Source: Jejuia sp. UBA6058 (GTDB lineage Bacteria; Bacteroidota; Bacteroidia; Flavobacteriales; Flavobacteriaceae). From it: a DNA stretch of 64,000 nucleotides. The notes beneath the pieces are model-generated. The model saw only the letters and a program-made list of their open reading frames with translations, was not told where the DNA came from and did no database searches. The first letter of the stretch is position 1. Every line of letters begins with the position of its first letter. Positions 7,989 to 16,868 of this stretch are shown piece by piece. A program made the position numbers and the translations under genes. The DNA is taken from positions 485,305 through 549,304 of the forward strand of contig DIYI01000009.1 of the NCBI GenBank assembly GCA_002428965.1, given 5' to 3'.

Positions 7989-8626
7989 ATTTTTCCGCAA
8001 AAATAACAACCACTTAATGAAATAGAAATACCAAAGGTTGCTGTAAATAAATTACCATTAAAACTACCAAAACCTGATGCAACAGGATTAAAATCTTCAC
8101 CCAAACCCCACACATAAGAAGTATCTACAAAAACAGTTAGACTATCAGATATACCATAATGCCATTCAACACCGCCAAGGGCATTAAAAAATGAGGTGGT
8201 ATTATTACCGTAATTACCCAAAGGCTTTATCATAGAAATCCCCGGACCAGCATGAATAAATGTACCCATCCGATGAGATATACTTAAAAGCCTTGAGGCA
8301 TCATAAACAGCTTGCAAATTTATACGAGAATAGTTTAATTTGAACTCTGGAAAGTTATTCTCATTTGAAATTCGGTTAAATCCGTAATCCAATTTAACTC
8401 CTAATTTTGGTTTAAGCATATATTGTAAACCTAAATTTACGGTTGGAAAATTAATCGATTTCCCTTTAAAAGAAGTTACAAACCCATTTGATGACGGACT
8501 ATTAATACCCAACCCTATTTGAGTTTTAATTTTACTTGTATCTCCTTGCGAAAAGCCACTAGACCAACAAAAAAGGAAGAACACTATGAAACCAATAAAT
8601 TTAAATAAAACGGTTTTTGGGTTCAT
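7985..8626 (-). CDS. Predicted outer-membrane beta-barrel protein
   Basis: Starts at the ATG at 8626 (MNPKTVLFKFIGFIVFFLFCWSSGFSQ gives a clean signal peptide); the longer frame to 8683 runs into the divergent gene. The mature part (~190 residues) has alternating short amphipathic strands separated by polar turns, typical of a small OmpA/OmpW-like barrel ('INFPTVNLGLQYMLKPKLGVKLDYGF', '...FTATFGISISLSGC'). It ends in the unusual Cys pair 'GCYFCGKI'. Its stop overlaps the ruvC start. Confidence 0.7.
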   Translation of the reverse strand: MNPKTVLFKFIGFIVFFLFCWSSGFSQGDTSKIKTQIGLGINSPSSNGFVTSFKGKSINFPTVNLGLQYMLKPKLGVKLDYGFNRISNENNFPEFKLNYSRINLQAVYDASRLLSISHRMGTFIHAGPGISMIKPLGNYGNNTTSFFNALGGVEWHYGISDSLTVFVDTSYVWGLGEDFNPVASGFGSFNGNLFTATFGISISLSGCYFCGKI

Positions 8627-8657
8627 AATTACTTTAATGATTACTTTGCAAATGCAA

Positions 8658-9626
8658 ATGAAGTTAGGCTCACTACCATACAAAACTAAACAATTCTTTC
8701 TTGTACTTGTTAAATTAAGTATTGTGTTTGGAGCTGGATATTTTATTTATGAAAAACTGGCAAATAACTCAGAATTGAGTTTTTCTAATTTTGTTCAATT
8801 TACAGGAAAAAACAATGTATTTGCACCAAAAAATATCACTTTTTTATTGATTTTCACCATTTTTAATTGGTTTTTTGAAATTTTGAAATGGCAAAAACTA
8901 ATCTCAATCGTCCAAAATATAAGTTTTAAAAATGCTATGGAACAAAGTTTGGGCGCACTTACAGCTTCATTATTTACACCCAATAGAATAGGCGAATATG
9001 GTGCCAAAGCTATCTTTTATGATTCTAACTACAGAAAAAAAGTAATGCTCATAAATTTAATAAGCAATATGCTTCAAATGACTACAACACTTATTTTGGG
9101 AAGTATTGGGTTTATAATCTTTGTAAGCACCTATGACATTACAGTAGATTATTATAAAATAGGTAGGTTGGTGATTTTAGCTTTACTTATAATTGTGTTT
9201 TTTGGCTTTGGTATAGCTCAAAACCGTTTCAAAATAAAAGGTTTTTCTATCAGCAGCATTAAAACATTTATAATTGATTTCTCAAGCAGAAAATTAATTT
9301 TGGGAGCTTTATTGTCTTTCCTACGATACGGTATATTTTCATTTCAGTTCTACTATATCCTTCATCTTTTTAATGTAAATATTGGTTATCTAGATGCCAT
9401 GGTCGTTATTACATCAATGTATCTTTTAGCTTCAATAATTCCTTCAATTTTTATTTTTGATGTTATCATCAAAGGCAGTATTGCGGTTTATTTATTTTCA
9501 TTCTTAGATATAAACCCATTAATTACATTATGCACCATTACACTTATGTGGTTACTTAATTTTGCTATCCCGAGTTGCTTTGGTAGTTTTTATGTCCTCA
9601 ATTTTAAATTATCCAAACAGGAGTAA
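8658..9626 (+). CDS. Lysylphosphatidylglycerol synthase TM-region-like (UPF0104) membrane protein
   Basis: Starts at ATG 8658 (MKLGSLPYKTKQFFL) or the ATG two codons earlier; the frame from 8586 overlaps the divergent gene and is rejected. Nine or so membrane helices. 'QSLGALTASLFTPNRIGEYGAKAIFYDSNYRKKVMLINLISNMLQM' is the conserved block of the AglD/MprF-like TM superfamily (the segment with P-x-R-x-G-E). Many flavobacteria pair such a protein with a GT2, as here (next gene starts with no gap), suggesting lipid-linked glycan synthesis or transfer. Confidence 0.75.
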   Translation: MKLGSLPYKTKQFFLVLVKLSIVFGAGYFIYEKLANNSELSFSNFVQFTGKNNVFAPKNITFLLIFTIFNWFFEILKWQKLISIVQNISFKNAMEQSLGALTASLFTPNRIGEYGAKAIFYDSNYRKKVMLINLISNMLQMTTTLILGSIGFIIFVSTYDITVDYYKIGRLVILALLIIVFFGFGIAQNRFKIKGFSISSIKTFIIDFSSRKLILGALLSFLRYGIFSFQFYYILHLFNVNIGYLDAMVVITSMYLLASIIPSIFIFDVIIKGSIAVYLFSFLDINPLITLCTITLMWLLNFAIPSCFGSFYVLNFKLSKQE

Positions 9627-10757
9627 ATGGTTGTTATAAGTCTCATCATTTCAGCATCATATTTATTCTTAATTGGAAGCTTTATTTTCGGTTTTGATAA
9701 GGTTGATCGGTTTATTTTAAAAGATATTCCTGCAAAAACCAAATTTTCTATAATTATTCCTTTTAGAAATGAAGCCAATAATTTGCCAAAACTCTTAAAA
9801 TCTTTATTTGCATTAAATTACTCGAATAATTTATTCGAGGTGATTTTGGTGAATGATGCTTCAGAAGATAATTCCGTAGAAATTATAAATACACATATTG
9901 AAACTCAAAATAAGCAAATTGAACTCAGGGTTATTGAAAACGTAAGAACTTGCAATTCTCCAAAAAAAGACGTCATTGCCTTGGCTTTAGAACAAGCAAA
10001 ACACGAATGGATAATTACTACAGATGCCGATTGTATATTACCAAAATTTTGGTTAGATAGTTTTGATGCCTTTATTCAATTTAAAAACCCAATGTGTATA
10101 GTTGCCCCAATAACTTATATTAACGAGCATACCTTTTTAAACCGTTTTCAAACTTTAGACTTGTTTAGTCTGCAAGGTACTACTATAGGAAGTTTTGGTA
10201 TCGACTTACCGTTTTTGTGTAACGGCGCAAATTTTGGATATAGGAAATCTGTATTTCTAGAAGTAGGCGGATTTAAAGGCAATACTGCCATTGCAAGTGG
10301 AGATGATATCTTTCTTTTAGAAAAGATTGTAAAAAAACACCCAAAATCTGTACACTATCTTAAGTGTGATAACGCCGTAGTTTACACAAATGCTCAAGCT
10401 AATTGGCATCAACTTATTTCCCAACGCATTCGTTGGGCAGCCAAAACAAGTAGCTATAATAACTGGTTTGGAAAATTAACCGGACTTGTTGTTCTTGGTA
10501 TGAACGTTCTTATTTTATTACTACCATTTTTGTCATTTTTTGGTTTTTTTAATATTAAAATTTGGGCGTATATTTTTATCATTAAATTGAATGTTGATTT
10601 CATATTGCTTTATAAAACTTCTACGTTTTTTAATCAAAGACAAGCCTTTATAAGCTTCCTTTCAAGCTTTGTTATTTATCCTATCTTTTCCGTTTACGTA
10701 GCCTTTTTGTCCCTTTTTAAAGGTTACCAATGGAAAGGACGCCAGTTCAAAAAATAA
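9627..10757 (+). CDS. Family 2 glycosyltransferase
   Basis: 376 residues: N-terminal membrane anchor, GT-A domain with 'SIIIPFRNEANNLPKLLKSL' and 'FEVILVNDASEDNS', DxD-type 'TTDADCILP', 'NGANFGYRKSVFLEVGGF', acceptor-site 'SGDDIFLLEK', and the processive-type Q-x-x-R-W ('SQRIRWAAK'), followed by two or three C-terminal membrane helices. Starts directly after the TAA of the preceding gene. Membrane-bound glycosyl transfer to a lipid or polymer is likely; the sugar is unknown. Confidence 0.9.
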   Translation: MVVISLIISASYLFLIGSFIFGFDKVDRFILKDIPAKTKFSIIIPFRNEANNLPKLLKSLFALNYSNNLFEVILVNDASEDNSVEIINTHIETQNKQIELRVIENVRTCNSPKKDVIALALEQAKHEWIITTDADCILPKFWLDSFDAFIQFKNPMCIVAPITYINEHTFLNRFQTLDLFSLQGTTIGSFGIDLPFLCNGANFGYRKSVFLEVGGFKGNTAIASGDDIFLLEKIVKKHPKSVHYLKCDNAVVYTNAQANWHQLISQRIRWAAKTSSYNNWFGKLTGLVVLGMNVLILLLPFLSFFGFFNIKIWAYIFIIKLNVDFILLYKTSTFFNQRQAFISFLSSFVIYPIFSVYVAFLSLFKGYQWKGRQFKK

Positions 10758-10776
10758 TTTTATTAGATTTAGCTAA

Positions 10777-11511
10777 ATGAAATTACTAGATAAAACCACC
10801 AATCCTGCATTTACCAGTTATTTTTTCAATAGCGACTCGCCTTCAACAAAAAAAATGACTGTAACTGGAATTTTCATAAAATCCATGTTATCTATAATCA
10901 TCATGATCATAATTTCCGTAGGTATTTGGAAACTTTACAAAGAAGGTGCCGTTATAAAATGGTACTCTATGGGAGGGATGTTGGCAGCTATCATAATTAG
11001 CATTGTTATTTCCGTTAGGCAACATTGGGCACATATTTTAGTACCTCTTTATGCTATAGCCAAAGGGTTCTTTTTAGGGGCCACAACGGCCTATGTACAT
11101 GCAAAATTTCCCAACTTTCCATACCAAGCTATTGGGATTACCATGGTAACTTTTTTTGTGGTACTTATACTCTACCAAACAAGAATAATCATAGTCACCA
11201 AAAAACTCAGAAGTGTTATTATTACTGCTGCGACAAGTATCTTTATTATTTATATTGTCTCTTGGATACTGGGGTTTTTCGGCATTAAGGTATTTATCTG
11301 GGGCACTTCGTGGCCAGCAATAATTTTCAATGTTGCTGCGGCAACATTTGCAGCACTCTCATTGTTACTTGATTTTGACTTTATTGAACGCCATAAGAAT
11401 AAATCACCAAAATATAAAGAATGGTTAGCCACTTGGGGACTTTTGGTTACTCTCGTTTGGCTATACGTTGAAGTTCTAAGATTAATGCGAAAGTTAGCTA
11501 TTAGGTTTTAG
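10777..11511 (+). CDS. Bax inhibitor-1/YccA family membrane protein
   Basis: 244 residues with seven hydrophobic segments; 'LVPLYAIAKGFFLGATTAYVHAKFPNFPYQAIGITMVTFFVV' and 'AALSLLLDFDFIERHKNKSPKYKEWLATWGLLVTLVWLYVEVLRLMRKL' are hallmarks of the YccA/BI-1 branch (the Asp pair in the final helices senses pH/Ca2+ in studied members). Convergent with the TonB-like lipoprotein gene, ends overlapping by 4 bp. Confidence 0.9.
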   Translation: MKLLDKTTNPAFTSYFFNSDSPSTKKMTVTGIFIKSMLSIIIMIIISVGIWKLYKEGAVIKWYSMGGMLAAIIISIVISVRQHWAHILVPLYAIAKGFFLGATTAYVHAKFPNFPYQAIGITMVTFFVVLILYQTRIIIVTKKLRSVIITAATSIFIIYIVSWILGFFGIKVFIWGTSWPAIIFNVAAATFAALSLLLDFDFIERHKNKSPKYKEWLATWGLLVTLVWLYVEVLRLMRKLAIRF

Positions 11512-11984
11512 TTTACCTTAATAATTAAGGGCAGTTCAAACTCGGTCCTTACGGGTTGTGCCTTTTTTATTGCCGATTTAATTTCTGGAAGAGCCTCAAT
11601 CCCTTTTAGAATAATTTCTTCTATCTCAGGAATTTCTTGTTTCGTAAGCGAATCTATTTTGGCATCTAACAATGATAATTGTCCATTTTTAGACACCCTT
11701 AATTTAAGTAATACCGTATCATTAATGTGCTGTGTAACAACAATCTTCTGGCTTTGAAGATATTCATTTATTTCAGAATATAATGTACTCTCAAAACATG
11801 CTTTTTTTTCTTCCTTTAACAACAAACTATCGCAACCTCTAAAACTCGGATATGTATCCACATCATCCCAATTAAAAGTTCTTAGATCTTCTTCTAAAAT
11901 TGCCTCGGGTGTTGTTTTTTTCACATTGAAATACTCACAAGAACAAACCAATAGAATTAAGAGAGTCGCACAAAATTGTCTCAT
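11508..11984 (-). CDS. TonB_C-like lipoprotein
   Basis: 158 residues, lipoprotein signal (MRQFCATLLILLVCSC, lipid Cys at 16). The mature domain starts 'YPSFRGCDSLLLKEEKKACFESTLYSEINEYLQ' and ends 'TEFELPLIIKVN'; this is the same domain that forms the C-terminus of the BlaR1-like protein at 13192-14802 ('IFPGCESLKTNAERAKCFSQNVAMHVN ... VPYSLPIIFEVVGK'), i.e. the TonB C-terminal-type fold used by flavobacterial energy transducers and M56 proteins. Role unknown. Confidence 0.7.
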   Translation of the reverse strand: MRQFCATLLILLVCSCEYFNVKKTTPEAILEEDLRTFNWDDVDTYPSFRGCDSLLLKEEKKACFESTLYSEINEYLQSQKIVVTQHINDTVLLKLRVSKNGQLSLLDAKIDSLTKQEIPEIEEIILKGIEALPEIKSAIKKAQPVRTEFELPLIIKVN

Positions 11985-12049
11985 AGATTACTTCTGAAAC
12001 CGAAAAGTACGATTTTTTAAAATTTATAGAAAGGTTTTACTACTAAGGT

Positions 12050-13195
12050 TTATTTATCCGTAGTTTCTTCTTGGTTTTGAAACTGCTCCTCCTTAAGTCT
12101 TTTTATAAATTGGTCTGCTATACCGTGCATTACACTTTCGGGAAACTTAGTTTTAAAATCCTCAAAAGCTTTTATTCTAGCGTCATAATCTTCATAATAT
12201 TTAGATTTAGTAGTCGCTATAAAAAAATGGGAAAACTCATCCTTTGGATCTTCTTTAACCGCTTTTTTTAAAGCCTCTAAAGCCTCTTTATATTTCTTTT
12301 GTTGATTGTATATGGTTGCCAGTTTCCTGTATTCACCATTTAATGGTGTATCCATCATTTTTAAAGCTTTTACGATGTATTCTTCTGCCTTTTCAAAATC
12401 TTGAATTTTTTCATAATAGGTACCAATAACATAAATACCAACAGCATCTAAAGGATTATACTGTAACGCTAAACCTCGATATTTTATAGCTTTCTCAAAT
12501 TCATAAATTTGAGCATAGCACAAGCTTAATTTTTCATAAATAAATTCGGAAGTTTCATTAAACGCTATAAGTTTCTCGAACCATACAGCCGCTTTTTCGT
12601 ATTCTTGTTCCCAATAAAAATTTTGTGCTTTTAAACTGATAAGTTCTACATTGTTTTCATAGCTTTTAAAGCCGATATCCAAATAATAGTTTACGCTATC
12701 ATGGTGGCGCTTTATAAGATGATATTTCGCATTTTTAAAAATTGCTTTTTGATGTGAATTATCAAGCATAAAGGCTTTTTTGAATTTATCACGAGCGGTA
12801 GAATCCTTTTGCTTCTCTAAAATTAATCCTAATTCATAATGATAGTTAGGATTGCTATCATCTATTTCAATCAAATTATTGAATACATCCTTAGCTTCAG
12901 CAAAGTCCTTAGTTCTGTAAAGTAGCCTCGCATAACTATATTTTACAAGGGCGTTATCTGGATGAGTATCAATACTAAGTTTATAATAGTGAAGTGCCTC
13001 ATCATAATTTCCAATGGCGCTGCAGGCCTTTGCTATTTTATCATAAACTTCAGATTGGTTTTCATAAAATTTATATTGAATAATGGCTTTAGAGTAATTT
13101 CCGTTTTGAAACAAACTATCTGCAATGTTTAAAACCGAAGTTTGAGCTTCGGTTTTAAAAATGATAGTTAGAAAAATAAATAGCGTTATTCTCAT
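12050..13195 (-). CDS. Secreted tetratricopeptide-repeat protein
   Basis: 381 residues, signal peptide (MRITLFIFLTIIFKTEA), then about nine TPR units (for example 'ACSAIGNYDEALHYYKLSIDTHPDNALVKYSYARLLYRTKDFAEAKDVFNNLI'). It overlaps the stop of the blaR1-like gene (ATGA type, 4 bp), so it is the third gene of the BlaI/BlaR1 operon. Periplasmic scaffold for the sensor is an inference from context. Confidence 0.85.
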   Translation of the reverse strand: MRITLFIFLTIIFKTEAQTSVLNIADSLFQNGNYSKAIIQYKFYENQSEVYDKIAKACSAIGNYDEALHYYKLSIDTHPDNALVKYSYARLLYRTKDFAEAKDVFNNLIEIDDSNPNYHYELGLILEKQKDSTARDKFKKAFMLDNSHQKAIFKNAKYHLIKRHHDSVNYYLDIGFKSYENNVELISLKAQNFYWEQEYEKAAVWFEKLIAFNETSEFIYEKLSLCYAQIYEFEKAIKYRGLALQYNPLDAVGIYVIGTYYEKIQDFEKAEEYIVKALKMMDTPLNGEYRKLATIYNQQKKYKEALEALKKAVKEDPKDEFSHFFIATTKSKYYEDYDARIKAFEDFKTKFPESVMHGIADQFIKRLKEEQFQNQEETTDK

Positions 13196-14802
13196 TTGCC
13201 TACAACCTCAAAAATTATAGGGAGAGAGTAGGGCACATTAACATTTTCCCCTTTCATACTTCCAGGTAACATTTTAGGTAGAGATTTTACTACTCTTTCA
13301 GCCTCAGCTTCTAAAAAGACACTTTCAGCTCGAGAACGCACATCAGTAATATCTCCCGTGTTACTTACTTTAAAAATTACGTTGATGCGTTGACGTCCCT
13401 TTAATCCAAGACTATCCGCCAATTTTATGTTGAAATTGCGATTTACATGCATTGCAACATTTTGAGAAAAACATTTAGCTCTCTCAGCATTGGTTTTCAG
13501 AGATTCACATCCTGGAAAAATAGGTACTTCTTCTATAAGTGCAAATGGAATATCAACAAATTCCATAGCGTCTTTCAAAAATGGATCTTTAAACCCATTA
13601 TCGCTTGTTAATATTAGTAAGGCTTTAAGGGTCTTTTCCTCGTTATTGTTAAGATTACCTTGTTTTTGAATTTGTTCAAAAACATCAGCTATTTTTTGTT
13701 CTAAATCAGACTTACTTGTTCTAGATATAAAAGCATTTACCTTGTTTATATAAGTTTCATTTAACTCTTTGCCCTTTACTATTTGTAAAAGTAGTTCTAA
13801 ACCTTCTTCTTCAGTATTACTAATGTTTCCCTGTCTTTGAATTTGATGACGAACAGCATTAATTTTTTTAATTAATGGGGTTGTAATACTGCTATTCTGA
13901 GAGACCGCAGTTGTATGGTCTAACTCAACCTTAGATTTCATACTAGAAGTAAGAATAAGCATTCCTAAGACAACAGGGAAAAGCATTAAATACTTAAATA
14001 AATTGATTTTTTTTGATTTTGATTTTTGTAACATAATGATTCGTTTTTTGATTAATGATGTTTTGAAAAATGAATTGACGAAAGACAGCTTATTAGTCTC
14101 AAAAACTTGAGCCAATAAATTCTGATAATAATTAGTTTTATTTTGAAATTTAATCGCCTCTGCATCTGCAATAAATTCATGAAGCGTTTGAAGCCTATTT
14201 TGAAATATGTAGATAAGCGGATTAAACCAAAAAATTATTTTTAAAATTTCGTAATATAATAAGTCCCAACTATGTTTTTGCTTTACATGTATGGTTTCAT
14301 GCTTTAAAATGGCATCTTTTTCTTCCCGACTAATTTTATCTCCCAAGAAAATGTAGTTTAAAAAGGAAAATGCCGATGTACTATTTAATAACTTAACGAT
14401 AATGAAAGATCCGCTCTTAATTTTAGGGCTTTTAAGAAGCATATTTAAGATGTGCCATAGTTTATAAGTAAACAAAAATGCTACTATGAACATACCAATA
14501 TAAAATACAGACTCCCAGGTGAAACTTGAAGTTTCATTTTGTAGAGCTAAATTAAATACAATATTAGGGGAAATTTCCAATGCGTCGCCAATAAAAATTT
14601 CAGGGAGACCAACTACAAATTCTTTTGAAATTACATTTTGAAACAATTCTAATTTTATGAATGGAATAATAAATGCTATAATAGGCGTAACTAATAAATA
14701 TAATCGATTCCAGTTAAAAAATGTTTCACGTTTTAAGAACACGTCATAAATAATTAGGAACAAGCACTGAAATATTATGGTTTGAATAACGTACTGAAAC
14801 AT
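13192..14802 (-). CDS. BlaR1-like M56 family metallopeptidase with TonB-like tail
   Basis: 536 residues. Four membrane helices in the first ~300 residues surround a zinc protease domain with H168-E-T-I-H172 and 'FNPLIYIFQNRLQTLHEFIADAEA'. After the last helix (~270-290) the periplasmic part has two similar ~75-residue blocks ('QRQGNISNTEEEGLELLLQI' and 'QKQGNLNNNEEKTLKALLIL') and a C-terminal TonB_C-like domain rather than a penicillin-binding sensor. By analogy with BlaR1 it would sense an envelope signal and cleave the BlaI-type repressor encoded 1 bp upstream. Confidence 0.9.
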   Translation of the reverse strand: MFQYVIQTIIFQCLFLIIYDVFLKRETFFNWNRLYLLVTPIIAFIIPFIKLELFQNVISKEFVVGLPEIFIGDALEISPNIVFNLALQNETSSFTWESVFYIGMFIVAFLFTYKLWHILNMLLKSPKIKSGSFIIVKLLNSTSAFSFLNYIFLGDKISREEKDAILKHETIHVKQKHSWDLLYYEILKIIFWFNPLIYIFQNRLQTLHEFIADAEAIKFQNKTNYYQNLLAQVFETNKLSFVNSFFKTSLIKKRIIMLQKSKSKKINLFKYLMLFPVVLGMLILTSSMKSKVELDHTTAVSQNSSITTPLIKKINAVRHQIQRQGNISNTEEEGLELLLQIVKGKELNETYINKVNAFISRTSKSDLEQKIADVFEQIQKQGNLNNNEEKTLKALLILTSDNGFKDPFLKDAMEFVDIPFALIEEVPIFPGCESLKTNAERAKCFSQNVAMHVNRNFNIKLADSLGLKGRQRINVIFKVSNTGDITDVRSRAESVFLEAEAERVVKSLPKMLPGSMKGENVNVPYSLPIIFEVVGK

Positions 14803-14803
14803 A

Positions 14804-15166
14804 TTAGTCCTCCTTTTTATTGATTGCTTTTAAAACAGATTCTAAATCTTTAATATCCATATCGTTCTTCTTTACAAAAAACGAAACCATACTTTTAAAA
14901 GAGCCTTGAAAATAATTATCTACAAGCTTGTTTATAGACTGATTGCTATAGTCTTGCTTTGCAACAACAGGAAAATAAATATGTCCTTTACCTTGCTTTT
15001 CATAATCAACAAAGCCCTTATTCTCCAAAATTCTTACTATTGTAGAAACAGTATTATAGGCTGGTTTAGGGTTTGGTAAATGCTCTATTATAGATTTAAC
15101 ATTGGCTTTTTCTAACTGCCATAAAATTTGCATGATATCTTCCTCTGCCTTAGTAAGTTGTTTCAT
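14804..15166 (-). CDS. BlaI/MecI/CopY family transcriptional repressor
   Basis: 120 residues with the winged-helix sequence 'QLTKAEEDIMQILWQLEKANVKSIIEHLPNPKPAYNTVSTIVRILENKGFVDYEKQGKGHIYFPVV' and the C-terminal dimerization helices with 'VDNYFQGSFKSMVSFFVKK'. It represses its own operon from the ACTAAA/TTTAGT operators just upstream, and is expected to be inactivated by proteolysis via the M56 partner. Confidence 0.93.
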   Translation of the reverse strand: MKQLTKAEEDIMQILWQLEKANVKSIIEHLPNPKPAYNTVSTIVRILENKGFVDYEKQGKGHIYFPVVAKQDYSNQSINKLVDNYFQGSFKSMVSFFVKKNDMDIKDLESVLKAINKKED

Positions 15167-15179
15167 TATTTTCTATTTA

Positions 15180-15239
15180 AACTAAACTTTTAGTTCAACA
15201 AATATAACTAAAAAATTAGTTAAAACTAATTTTTTAGTT
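15180..15239 (-). promoter_or_regulatory. BlaI-type operators between the bla-like operon and the DUF456 gene
   Basis: Two dyads: AACTAAA-CT-TTTAGTT at 15180-15195, and a 15-bp perfect inverted repeat AACTAAAAAATTAGT (15206-15220) / ACTAATTTTTTAGTT (15225-15239) with a 4-nt spacer. All four arms share AACTAAA. They lie 14-73 bp upstream of the repressor start and also in front of the divergent DUF456 gene. Confidence 0.75.
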
Positions 15240-15295
15240 TAAAATGTAACAATTATAGCTCCATTACGTCTAAATATTGAATTTAATACTTACTT

Positions 15296-15796
15296 ATGGA
15301 TATTATTTTAATACTAATTGCTGCCCTTTTTATCATCTTGGGTATTTTGGGAAGTTTTTTGCCCATATTGCCAGGACCAATAACCAGTTGGGTGGGCTTG
15401 CTCATAGTGCATTTTACAGATGCTATTCCGATGAACGCCGCTTTTCTTGTAATTACATTTATTGTGGCTGCTTTAATTTGGATATTAGATTATATTATAC
15501 CTGCCATAGGCACCAAACGTTTTGGTGGTAGTAAATACGGAATGGTTGGTACTACGATAGGTTTAATAGTAGGCATCTTAGCACCAATTCCTGGAGGTAT
15601 TATTATAGGCCCTTTTTTTGGAGCACTAATTGGAGAATTAATCAATAAAAATGACTCTAAAACCGCTGTTAAAGCAGCTTTTGGGTCCTTTATCGGTTTT
15701 ATAACCTCCACTTTCCTAAAGTTTATCGTTGCTATAATTTTCTTGGGACTATTCGTTGGTAAACTTATGGAATACAGTGATGCCCTATTTGGCTAA
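15296..15796 (+). CDS. DUF456 family membrane protein
   Basis: 166 residues, Gly-rich hydrophobic helices: 'LGILGSFLPILPGPITSWVGLL' at the start and 'PIPGGIIIGPFFGALIGELI' in the centre are the DUF456 signatures. Function unknown. Divergent from the BlaI-type repressor and sharing its operator region, so it may be under the same control. Confidence 0.88.
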   Translation: MDIILILIAALFIILGILGSFLPILPGPITSWVGLLIVHFTDAIPMNAAFLVITFIVAALIWILDYIIPAIGTKRFGGSKYGMVGTTIGLIVGILAPIPGGIIIGPFFGALIGELINKNDSKTAVKAAFGSFIGFITSTFLKFIVAIIFLGLFVGKLMEYSDALFG

Positions 15797-15835
15797 AATC
15801 TTCTTTTAAATTCAATTGTTACCTCTTAAATAACT

Positions 15836-16010
15836 ATAAGACCCCAGCGACCTGTAGAATGCTTCTTGCTTAACAGGAGACTAACATTACTCGCTTTCAA
15901 GAACTTTATCTTTTGGATATAAGCAACAGAAAAGGAGCGTGTATAAGTTTATAAAATGAAGTAGCCCTGTGGGTCTCTCACCTCCACAGGGCCTGTAAAT
16001 TGCTATTATC
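15836..16010. ncRNA. Candidate structured RNA in a convergent intergenic region
   Basis: The 394-bp gap between DUF456 and the response regulator has no ORF but is richer in G+C than the other gaps and folds well: a perfect 9-bp hairpin GCCCTGTGG (15964-15972) / CCACAGGGC (15984-15992), CCTGT/ACAGG (15851-15855/15873-15877), and AGACCC (15839-15844) that could pair with GGGTCT (15971-15976) as an alternative. On the minus strand a -7 type box TATCTTTG is present at 16063-16056, but no good -33 box was found. Strand and family are undecided. Confidence 0.35.
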
Positions 16011-16190
16011 AACAAAAAAATCGAGGGATTAATTAATCTGATATGTTGACGTTACAAAGATAGATATAACTTTTTTCATGTAGCTGTGGTAAAACCGTAA
16101 AAAAATTACGGTTTTTTAAAAATATCAATATTTACGGGGGTTTACAGAGGTTGAAAAGTAGAAAAAATATTACAAGTCGCCTTTTAGAAA

Positions 16191-16865
16191 CTAAATAAAC
16201 CCCTTTCTTCTCGCTTGTTCAAGTAAAGTTTCGTCTTGTCCATCCTCAATCTCAAATAGCTCTTTCAACTGTTTTTTTCTTTTTTCAACAGCGCTTAAAG
16301 AAATATCCAAATGAGAAGCCAAATTTTTGGTTTTTATCCCTTGGGAAAGTAAATATAAAATTTTGCGGTTTTTATCATCTATCACAATATCACTTGTAAT
16401 TGATTTACGAATAAAACTGTTTACCGTACCACTGTAAAACGGCGGATTACTTAAGACCGCTTGAAAAGCGCTAGCAAGCTCGCTTGATGTCAAATCGCTT
16501 TTTATTAAGAATCCTTCAGGGTCAATATTTTTAATAATATTATGAATTCTGAACGATTCATTAAACATTGTTAAAATCACTATTTTTGCCTTAGGTAATA
16601 CCTTACGCGCATATTCTGCCAAATCTTCACCGGAGCTCATTCTACCATCACTAGAAGAAGGTAAACTTATATCCACAAATAACATATCATAAGGTAACTT
16701 GGCAGTAACCGATCTATCAATATATCTAATTGCCTCATCACAATTATTTGCTATGTCTATTTGTAACTCTTGGTTTTCTTTCTTTGTAAATTGAAGGGTG
16801 TTTTGGTACCCTTCGATGATCATGGGATGATCATCAATCATTAAAATTTTTACACTTTCAATCAT
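16191..16865 (-). CDS. NarL/LuxR-type response regulator
   Basis: 224 residues: receiver domain ('KILMIDDHPMIIEGYQNTL', phospho-acceptor Asp in 'MLFVDISLPSSSDG', 'IVILTMFNE', conserved Lys in 'GFLIKSDLT') and a C-terminal LuxR helix-turn-helix ('LSQGIKTKNLASHLDISLSAVEKRKKQLKELF'). It starts 3 bp after the kinase gene ends, so it is the cognate partner of that TPR kinase. Confidence 0.92.
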   Translation of the reverse strand: MIESVKILMIDDHPMIIEGYQNTLQFTKKENQELQIDIANNCDEAIRYIDRSVTAKLPYDMLFVDISLPSSSDGRMSSGEDLAEYARKVLPKAKIVILTMFNESFRIHNIIKNIDPEGFLIKSDLTSSELASAFQAVLSNPPFYSGTVNSFIRKSITSDIVIDDKNRKILYLLSQGIKTKNLASHLDISLSAVEKRKKQLKELFEIEDGQDETLLEQARRKGFI

Positions 16866-16868
16866 AAG

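Noticed and set aside
8586..8657. Longer N-terminus of the UPF0104-like protein
   Set aside because: Overlaps the coding start of the divergent barrel protein and adds no family sequence.
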